5,576 bases of DNA from Patescibacteria group bacterium (GTDB taxonomy: Bacteria > Patescibacteriota > Minisyncoccia > Phycocordibacterales > UBA1006), in contig JAGQMP010000040.1 of assembly GCA_020428585.1 (NCBI GenBank), positions 1-5,576 on the forward strand, written 5' to 3'. Below the pieces are notes generated by a model that was not told where the DNA came from, did not search any database, and saw only the letters and a list, made by a program, of their open reading frames with translations. Positions 1-3,344 of this stretch are shown one piece after another. Each line of letters opens with the position of its first letter. Position 1 is the first letter of the stretch. The translations under genes and the position numbers were made by a program.

Positions 1-434
1 TGATCATCCATAGTAAAGAAGACACCATAGCTACGGGCGAGCTGCGGAACAATAACACGTTCGATACCATTAATGATAAAGGTACCGTGCGGGGTCATGT
101 ACGGGATTTCGGTTAGAAAGATTTCTTCTTTCTTGGTCTTGTCGAGCGATTTGTTATGCAAGGAAACCTTGGCCTTGAGGCGGCCTTGGAAGGTTTCTTT
201 GTTCTCGCGGGCATAGTATTCGTCGAATTCAGGATCTTCGAGGCTAAAGCTTTCGAATTTCAATTCGAACTTTTTCTCTGAATAGTCTTCGATTGGCGAA
301 AACTCCATAATAGCGTTCTGAAGGTCGCCAGCGAGGAAATTCTCGAATGATTCGATTTGGTTCTCGACGAGGTTTGGAATCTCGACCAGAGGTTCCTTGT
401 ACTTTGCAAAGTACTTTTTGTCACGGGTGGTCAT
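1..434 (-). CDS. rpoB: RNA polymerase beta subunit, N-terminal part (cut by window edge)
   Basis: This is the N-terminal 144 residues of the beta subunit of DNA-directed RNA polymerase, the catalytic core enzyme of transcription. The reading frame is open from ATG at 434 down to base 1 and continues outside the window. The protein starts MTTRDKKYFAKY, followed by the family hallmark IPNLVENQIESFENFL (about residues 19-34). At about 113-140 comes EIPYMTPHGTFIINGIERVIVPQLARSYGVFF, which matches the beta-subunit protrusion segment (E. coli [24 protein letters not shown]). Two normally conserved positions differ: Ser to Pro in VIVPQL and Pro to Tyr in RSYGV. There is no Shine-Dalgarno motif before the ATG (upstream bases read TTTAGACTGAC). 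A promoter at 588-615 would give a leader of about 147 bases. The family identity is essentially certain. Confidence 0.97.
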   Translation of the reverse strand, partial: MTTRDKKYFAKYKEPLVEIPNLVENQIESFENFLAGDLQNAIMEFSPIEDYSEKKFELKFESFSLEDPEFDEYYARENKETFQGRLKAKVSLHNKSLDKTKKEEIFLTEIPYMTPHGTFIINGIERVIVPQLARSYGVFFTMDD

Positions 435-464
435 GTCAGTCTAAAATCGTGGTTAGGAAAACAG

Positions 465-497
465 AACAACACCGAAGCGGATAGCTCGGTGTTCGTT
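465..497 (-). promoter_or_regulatory. Hairpin in the presumed rpoB leader
   Basis: The arms AACACCGA (468-475) and TCGGTGTT (486-493) are perfectly complementary. The stem is lengthened by AAC/GTT after a one-base bulge and by a GC/GC pair near the loop. Read on the minus strand, the hairpin is followed by GTTCTGTTTTCC, a broken U-rich stretch, 31 bases before the rpoB start. It could act as a weak attenuator or RNA stabiliser in the rpoB leader. On the plus strand its tail is less U-rich. The structure is seen directly; the attenuator role is inferred. Confidence 0.45.
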
Positions 498-587
498 AAT
501 TCTGTTTGGGGTAAATAAAGCGAATGCGCATCGTATAAAAACAACCCAAAAAGCAGCCAGGACTCAATCAGATATTAGGTAAGAGCT

Positions 588-615
588 ATACTACGGATAT
601 TTGCTTTTTTGTCAA
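588..615 (-). promoter_or_regulatory. Probable rpoB promoter (TTGACA / TAGTAT)
   Basis: On the minus strand there is a perfect -35 TTGACA (615-610), a 16-base spacer and a -10 TAGTAT (593-588, four of six consensus bases). Transcription would start near 581, leaving a leader of about 147 bases before rpoB that contains the 465-497 hairpin. The -35 overlaps a plus-strand -35-like TTGTCA (609-614), so the site may fire in both directions. The -35 match is strong; the start point is inferred. Confidence 0.55.
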
Positions 616-636
616 AAGGTCTTTTCTTTTTAAGAT
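609..636 (+). promoter_or_regulatory. Candidate promoter for the structured RNA (TTGTCA / TAAGAT)
   Basis: On the plus strand TTGTCA (609-614, five of six consensus) is followed by a 16-base spacer and TAAGAT (631-636, four of six). Transcription would begin near 643, just before the long hairpin at 665-779. The -10 lies in the loop of a 9-bp inverted repeat (arms 623-631 and 638-646, TTTCTTTTT / AAAAAGAAA), which could be an operator or chance in an AT-rich stretch. Its -35 interlocks with that of the opposite rpoB promoter. Confidence 0.35.
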
Positions 637-642
637 CAAAAA

Positions 643-820
643 GAAACAAAAGATCTCAAAACGCATACATTATTTTGTAATAATTTAGCTCAGATTCTAT
701 ACATGAGAAACTCGGCCGAAGCCTCAAGCAGTCTCATGTATGACGAATCTTCACGTCATTATTATTCAAAATGATGTATAGGTTTTGAATAAACGAAAAG
801 CAGCTATAAGCTGCTTTTTT
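643..820 (+). ncRNA. Candidate small structured RNA: long interrupted hairpin plus terminator
   Basis: No protein is encoded here, yet the bases fold back over about 115 nt. Pairing from outside in: 665-677 with 767-779 (13 bp, one U-G); bulged T678; 679-684 with 761-766 (6 bp); an internal loop (685-691 / 751-760); 692-697 with 745-750 (6 bp); a small loop; 699-708 with 732-741 (10 bp); and an apical GGC-CGAA-GCC (714-723). That is about 38 pairs in one stem. A terminator with six T's follows at 796-820, and a candidate promoter precedes it at 609-636, giving a transcript near 178 nt. A second hairpin, 762-771 with 783-792, competes for the 3' strand of the outer stem and would allow a switch. 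Size and shape (closing stem, central bubble, long terminal stem) recall 6S RNA, but I do not recognise a 6S sequence signature. It could instead be a miniature inverted-repeat element. The pairing is seen; transcription and function are inferred. Confidence 0.4.
796..820. terminator. Bidirectional intrinsic terminator
   Basis: The arms AAAAGCAGCT (796-805) and AGCTGCTTTT (809-818) form a perfect 10-bp stem with an ATA loop. On the plus strand it ends in a run of six T's (815-820), serving the candidate structured RNA. On the minus strand it follows the stop codon of the 112-aa gene by five bases and is trailed by TTTTCGTTTATTC, so it also ends that gene. Confidence 0.8.
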
Positions 821-825
821 ATAAT

Positions 826-1164
826 TTACGCGGCCTTTGCTGAAAAACGAATCACGGGTTTTATCGCTTTGGTACCGTCTATTTTTATGAAACCTATCTT
901 CAAATTACGATCTGAAATGAGTGATCGTATGTAGGTATTATTCTGAATTTCCTTTTTGATCTTCTTGTGGATATAACCAGGCGAAAATAAAATATGTCCA
1001 TTTGATACCTGAAGTATCTCAATAAAAGAATCAATATTATTAATATCCGGAAATTGAGTGAATTCTTTTTGTTTAATTTGCTCAAAAATTCCTTGGTAAT
1101 ATCTCTGAGGTGATGAAAAATCAATTCCATTGGTAGTACCTATGATAGTTATCGACTCTTCCAT
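826..1164 (-). CDS. Hypothetical protein, 112 aa, AT-rich
   Basis: I do not recognise this protein family. The frame starts at ATG 1164 and ends with TAA at 826-828. The protein (MEESITIIGTTNGIDFSS...) has a short beta-like start (ITIIGTTNGIDF), a lysine- and isoleucine-rich middle (FEQIKQKEFTQF, GYIHKKIKKEI), and a C-terminal segment (LKIGFIKIDGTKAIKPVIRF) that could be beta strands. It has no signal peptide and no membrane segment, so it is probably cytoplasmic. It ends in FSAKAA, an alanine tail loosely like ClpXP degrons, which may be chance. Support for a real gene: an intact frame, a possible promoter placing transcription start two bases before the ATG, and a strong terminator right after the stop. 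It is visibly more AT-rich than trmD or lepB, which may indicate later acquisition. It stands alone, with a terminator on each side. Confidence 0.65.
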   Translation of the reverse strand: MEESITIIGTTNGIDFSSPQRYYQGIFEQIKQKEFTQFPDINNIDSFIEILQVSNGHILFSPGYIHKKIKKEIQNNTYIRSLISDRNLKIGFIKIDGTKAIKPVIRFSAKAA

Positions 1165-1172
1165 AATTAGAA

Positions 1173-1201
1173 TATCTAAGGGGTTTTAAATATTTTATCA
1201 A
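1173..1201 (-). promoter_or_regulatory. Possible leaderless promoter of the 112-aa gene
   Basis: On the minus strand TTGATA (1201-1196, five of six of the -35 consensus) is followed by a 17-base spacer and TAGATA (1178-1173, a poor -10). TATTCT at 1174-1169 is an overlapping alternative. Either would start transcription within a few bases of the ATG at 1164. There is no Shine-Dalgarno sequence before the ATG. Weak evidence taken alone. Confidence 0.35.
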
Positions 1202-1232
1202 AACAAAACCCGAAGAACAATGCATCGGGTTT
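1198..1232 (-). terminator. Intrinsic terminator of the 39-aa gene
   Basis: The arms AAACCCGA (1206-1213) and TCGGGTTT (1225-1232) are perfectly complementary with an 11-base loop. Read on the minus strand, the hairpin lies 12 bases after the stop codon of the 39-aa gene and is followed by TGTTTTGA, a U-rich tail. The plus-strand tail is poor in U, so it is oriented for the minus-strand gene. Confidence 0.65.
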
Positions 1233-1244
1233 GGTTAGTTCGTC

Positions 1245-1364
1245 TTAGTGAGAACATCTCATGTTGTTAGGCTTGGCACGTTTGTCGTTCAAATATTTGG
1301 GTTTTTCTGATTTTTGATGCTGTTTTGGTTCTGGTGTTGACGGAGGTGTTTGCTTTTCAGCCAT
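1245..1364 (-). CDS. Small proline/lysine-rich protein, 39 aa
   Basis: A short frame from ATG (1364) to TAA (1245-1247) encodes MAEKQTPPSTPEPKQHQKSE and then a basic C-terminal part ending RAKPNNMRCSH. The first half is rich in Pro, Gln, Glu and Lys and is surely disordered. The second half carries KYLNDKRAKPNN and a terminal Cys-Ser-His. There is no membrane segment or signal peptide. It is set between a -10-like TAAAAT 10 bases before the ATG and a clear terminator 12 bases after the stop. That makes it a believable independent gene despite its size. I do not recognise the family. A nucleic-acid or ribosome contact would suit its charge, and the terminal Cys/His could bind metal, but both are guesses. 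The alternative is a non-coding transcript with a chance frame. Confidence 0.55.
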   Translation of the reverse strand: MAEKQTPPSTPEPKQHQKSEKPKYLNDKRAKPNNMRCSH

Positions 1365-1374
1365 AGGATATTGA

Positions 1375-1408
1375 ATTTTAAAATTAAACTTGTCCTATTC
1401 TACAACAA
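1375..1408 (-). promoter_or_regulatory. Possible promoter of the 39-aa gene
   Basis: On the minus strand TAAAAT (1380-1375, five of six of the -10 consensus) lies 10 bases before the ATG at 1364, giving a leader of about four bases. A -35 is unclear: TTGTAG (1405-1400) is 19 bases away, while TTGTTG (1408-1403) with TAATTT (1386-1381) is a 16-base-spaced alternative. There is no Shine-Dalgarno motif before the start. Confidence 0.3.
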
Positions 1409-1438
1409 AAATAAAAAACCGCCAAATCCTTCTCAGCG
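1407..1438 (-). terminator. Probable trmD terminator, overlapping its stop codon
   Basis: On the minus strand CGCTGA (1438-1433, which contains the trmD stop codon TGA) can pair with TTGGCG (1425-1420) using two G-U pairs. It is followed by G, six T's, A and five T's. The stem is short, but the long U tract makes termination likely. Confidence 0.5.
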
Positions 1439-2107
1439 ATCTTTTCTCCATTCGTCGATCAGTTTGTGATTACCAGATAGCAATACCGGTGGAACGCGGT
1501 ATTTCTTGCCGGTTTCTTCTAATACCTCGGGTCTGGTGTACACCTCGTGGGATGATACGCGCGATTCTTCGAGAGACGATGCATTCCCAAGCACACCAGG
1601 AATCTGGCGACTGATCGAATCAATCATCACCATAGCGGCTAATTCCCCACCCGTCAGAACGTAGTTCCCGATTGATACTTCATCCGCCTGGCGGCCGAGG
1701 AATTTCTTCACACGGGCGTCGATGCCTTCATAACGACCACAAATGATGATGATGTCGGTGTATTTTTTCGCAGATTGTTTCGCGTAGGCGGTGGTGAACT
1801 CTTTCCCACCGGGAGACAGAATAACCGTCTTATAATTTTTCTTTTCACCTTTTACTTGGGCGACAGCTCGCCGTTTAACTCCTCGTGCTTTCTTCCAAGC
1901 CGCAATGATCGGATCAGCCATCATAACCATCCCAGGACCCCCACCATAGGGAATATCGTCGACTTTATTGTGTTTACTTTTGGTGAAATCACGCGGGTTA
2001 TAAAACTTCACGCTGATATCCTTTCTAATAATCGCCCGCTTCATAATCGAATCAGATAGATACGATTCAAAGAGATTGGGAAAGATGGTGATGATATGAA
2101 AAGTCAT
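1433..2107 (-). CDS. trmD: tRNA (guanine-N1)-methyltransferase (m1G37)
   Basis: TrmD transfers a methyl group from S-adenosylmethionine to N1 of G37 beside the anticodon of tRNAs, which prevents +1 frameshifting. It acts in the cytoplasm as a homodimer. The family signature is clear: MTFHIITIFPNLFE at the start, PRDFT (38-42), VDDIPYGGGPGMVM (49-62), ILSPGGKEF (96-104), ICGRYEGIDARV (122-133) and SIGNYVLTGGELAAMVMIDSISRQIPGVLG (145-174, the knot that binds the cofactor), then YTRPEV and PPVLLSGNH near the end. Arg167 matches catalytic Arg154 of E. coli; the catalytic Asp169 position appears to be Glu181. I chose ATG at 2107; the upstream in-frame GTG at 2128 would add MCGYTFT, which fits no family member and lies upstream of the predicted transcription start. 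At 224 residues it lacks the roughly 30-residue C-terminal extension of the E. coli enzyme (255 aa). It stands alone, outside the usual rpsP-rimM-trmD-rplS operon. Confidence 0.97.
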   Translation of the reverse strand: MTFHIITIFPNLFESYLSDSIMKRAIIRKDISVKFYNPRDFTKSKHNKVDDIPYGGGPGMVMMADPIIAAWKKARGVKRRAVAQVKGEKKNYKTVILSPGGKEFTTAYAKQSAKKYTDIIIICGRYEGIDARVKKFLGRQADEVSIGNYVLTGGELAAMVMIDSISRQIPGVLGNASSLEESRVSSHEVYTRPEVLEETGKKYRVPPVLLSGNHKLIDEWRKDR

Positions 2108-2112
2108 AGTAA

Positions 2113-2163
2113 AAGTGTACCCGCACACTTAGAAATATCAAAGATGGTTTCTAGGTGTACGGG
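2113..2163 (-). promoter_or_regulatory. Compound inverted repeat over the trmD promoter
   Basis: On the minus strand CCCGTACAC (2163-2155) can pair with GTGTGCGGG (2128-2120) through nine pairs, one of them G-U. Inside it TAGAAA (2153-2148) pairs with TTTCTA (2135-2130). The second arm also belongs to a smaller palindrome, AAGTGT-GCGGGT-ACACTT (2130-2113), that covers the -10. The two pairings exclude each other. As DNA this resembles tandem operator half-sites built on GTACAC/GTGTGC and embracing the -35. As RNA it would be a leader switch, but only if transcription starts upstream of 2163. The pairing is seen; the regulatory role is inferred. Confidence 0.4.
2114..2141 (-). promoter_or_regulatory. 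Probable leaderless promoter of trmD (TTGATA / TACACT)
   Basis: On the minus strand TTGATA (2141-2136, five of six of the -35 consensus), a 16-base spacer and TACACT (2119-2114, four of six of the -10) place the start of transcription at about 2107, the A of the trmD ATG. This supports the 2107 start and a leaderless mRNA, in keeping with the absence of a Shine-Dalgarno motif. A second -10-like CATAAT (2169-2164) lies upstream but has no good -35. Confidence 0.45.
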
Positions 2164-2178
2164 ATTATGATCAATAAG

Positions 2179-2209
2179 AAAAAACCCAAGGCAACAAAGA
2201 AGCCTTGGG
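2179..2209 (-). terminator. Intrinsic terminator of the 209-aa gene
   Basis: The arms CCCAAGGC (2185-2192) and GCCTTGGG (2202-2209) form a perfect 8-bp GC-rich stem with a nine-base loop. Read on the minus strand it lies 15 bases after the stop codon of the 209-aa gene and is followed by six T's (2184-2179), a textbook rho-independent terminator. It separates that gene from trmD. Confidence 0.85.
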
Positions 2210-2224
2210 CATATAGAATAGTAA

Positions 2225-2854
2225 TTAAAAAGCAGGTGTGATTATTGTATTTTCTTCTCCAACTAAACCAGTAAGTCCGTACACGTCATTCTTCCTTAGT
2301 TTATGACCATTCATCCAAGAACTGATTCTTAGAAGTTCACCTTCTTTAGTAAAATGATGCACAACAATGTGTTTAATGCCGATATCTAAACCAGCACGCA
2401 AGACACGAATTGCCTTAGCCTCATTTTCAAAAGCTAAATTGTTTATACCACCTAACAAGTCAGCGATATCAAAACTATTCATTGATTCTCTAAGAGAAAA
2501 GGCATCAACAATCATTCTAGGTAAATTTATAAAATGACCAATAGACATAACGGTTCTTTGAAAAATGGGGTCCCAAGATGAACCTTCTTTATCACGTAAA
2601 CTACCAACACCAACTTCTTTAAAAAGTTTAGAAGTGACACAATCAATCGGTTCAAGGATTAATCTACTTTTATCACAGAAAGGTGAGATTTTTACTAATT
2701 CATATTCTCCATTAAAGAGATGAATCATTTTACTTGCTTCTTGGTTATTTTTGGAATTGATGATCTCATTTATCCATTCTTCTTGGAAGCCAGCTTGGGC
2801 CAACTTTAAAACAAATTGAGATGTTTTGTTCAGGGATTTACATATACTTTCCAT
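2225..2854 (-). CDS. Hypothetical protein, 209 aa, AT-rich
   Basis: The family is not recognised. The frame runs from ATG (2854) to TAA (2225-2227) and is followed by a strong terminator. The first 45 or so residues look helical (TSQFVLKLAQAGFQEEWINEI, then NSKNNQEASKMIHLF). This AGF...EW...I..SK.N..A..MI pattern loosely resembles a short helical motif I associate with Patescibacteria hypothetical proteins; that is from memory and low confidence. The middle holds SSWDPIFQRTVMSIGHFINL and DIADLLGGINNLAFENEAKA. The end (IKHIVVHHFTKEGELLRISSWMNGHKL and VYGLTGLVGEENTIITPAF) looks like mixed alpha/beta with a His-His pair. There is no signal peptide or membrane segment, so it is probably a soluble cytoplasmic protein. 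Base composition is much more AT-rich than trmD and lepB, suggesting transfer or weak constraint. It is a single-gene unit between rnpB (divergent) and trmD. Confidence 0.75.
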   Translation of the reverse strand: MESICKSLNKTSQFVLKLAQAGFQEEWINEIINSKNNQEASKMIHLFNGEYELVKISPFCDKSRLILEPIDCVTSKLFKEVGVGSLRDKEGSSWDPIFQRTVMSIGHFINLPRMIVDAFSLRESMNSFDIADLLGGINNLAFENEAKAIRVLRAGLDIGIKHIVVHHFTKEGELLRISSWMNGHKLRKNDVYGLTGLVGEENTIITPAF

Positions 2855-2858
2855 AGTA

Positions 2859-2868
2859 CTTATAAATA
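2859..2868 (-). promoter_or_regulatory. -10-like element just before the 209-aa gene
   Basis: On the minus strand TATTTATAAG (2868-2859) offers overlapping -10 hexamers (TATTTA, TTTATA, TATAAG) 5-14 bases before the ATG at 2854, implying a leaderless or nearly leaderless mRNA. No convincing -35 is seen, and the surrounding sequence is very AT-rich, so the match is weak evidence. Confidence 0.3.
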
Positions 2869-2942
2869 TTTAATTATGAATTACAGACCTATACTCATGT
2901 ACATATCCAATTCAGTTTAAATAGTAAATTATTAGAAAAATA

Positions 2943-2977
2943 CTGTCAATATAGATTGCTATTTTTCAGATTATATT
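2943..2977 (+). promoter_or_regulatory. Possible rnpB promoter region
   Basis: TATATT (2972-2977) is the best -10 candidate and would start transcription near 2984, a few bases before the P1 helix of RNase P RNA. There is no good -35 at the right distance. CTGTCA (2943-2948, four of six) with TCAGAT (2966-2971) is an alternative pair with a 17-base spacer. The precise promoter is uncertain, but one must lie in this 134-base gap, which is shared with the divergent 209-aa gene. Confidence 0.3.
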
Positions 2978-2988
2978 GTAAATTCACT

Positions 2989-3311
2989 TTGTCTGTATCA
3001 GGTGATCGCGCGACCCTTCGGGGAGCGAGGAAAGTCCGGACACGTACATTTTTTGTAAGACGGTAGCAGGTAACGCCTGTCAGGAGCAATCCTAGGGATG
3101 CGAGCAGTGACGCCCGAATCGAGAGATGACGGCCCCTTCGGGGTGAATCCTCTGGCAACAGAGGGGTGAAACGGCAAAATTCCTACCTACGTGCAAGGTC
3201 GTACCGAATCTTATTCGGAGTGCCGCAAAGAGTTCTGTGGTGACACAAAACCAAGATAAATGATCATCCCTGCTTTTGCAGGACAGAATCCGGCTTATCG
3301 ATACAAACAGT
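2989..3311 (+). ncRNA. rnpB: RNase P RNA (bacterial)
   Basis: This is the catalytic RNA of ribonuclease P, which removes the 5' leader from pre-tRNAs together with the RnpA protein. The universal blocks are present: GAGGAAAGTCCGGAC (3027-3041, 5' half of P4 and flank), GGTAACGCCTG (3069-3079), GCAAGG (3193-3198) and ACAGAATCCGGCTTATC (3283-3299, 3' half of P4). The ends are set by P1, in which TTGTCTGTATC (2989-2999) pairs with GATACAAACAG (3300-3310) apart from one mismatch. Hairpins with TTCG loops (CCCTTCGGGG at 3013-3022, CCCCTTCGGGG at 3133-3143), CCTCTG-GCAA-CAGAGG (3149-3164, resembling P14) and CCTGC-TTTT-GCAGG before the last block are visible. At about 323 nt it is shorter than the E. 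coli RNA (377). The GUAAGAGC-type segment expected before P14 is missing, and the L15 block reads GGCAAA instead of GGUAAA. Identity is certain; helix assignments are by eye. Confidence 0.96.
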
Positions 3312-3313
3312 AT

Positions 3314-3344
3314 GAAAAACCAGAGCTAATAGCTCTGGTTTTTC
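3314..3344. terminator. Shared bidirectional terminator of rnpB and the DUF192 gene
   Basis: The arms AAAAACCAGAGCT (3315-3327) and AGCTCTGGTTTTT (3331-3343) form a perfect 13-bp stem with an AAT loop, plus a closing G-C pair. On the plus strand it follows the last P1 base of rnpB by four bases and ends in five T's. On the minus strand the same hairpin contains the last codons (Lys-Asn-Gln-Ser-Tyr) and the TAG stop of the DUF192 gene, and also ends in T's. One element therefore stops both convergent transcripts. Confidence 0.85.

Noticed and set aside
548..556. Direct repeat AAAAGCAGC shared with the terminator at 796
   Set aside because: It is nine bases in an A-rich context with no third copy or other mobile-element sign; chance is likely.
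699..741. Possible SRP (4.5S) RNA tip because of AAGCAG opposite an asymmetric loop
   Set aside because: The SRP hallmarks are absent: no GGAA tetraloop and no CAGG opposite AGCA. The loop is CGAA, so the shared hexamer is probably chance.
1390..2059. Plus-strand frames antisense to trmD
   Set aside because: trmD explains the conservation; these frames show no domain and no promoter.
2108..2128. Upstream in-frame GTG start for trmD (adds seven residues)
   Set aside because: TrmD proteins begin right at the MxFxIITxFP motif, the extra residues fit no homologue, and they lie within the promoter and inverted repeat.
2946..3158. 70-codon minus-strand frame across rnpB
   Set aside because: It lies on the antisense of conserved RNase P RNA blocks and has no independent support.
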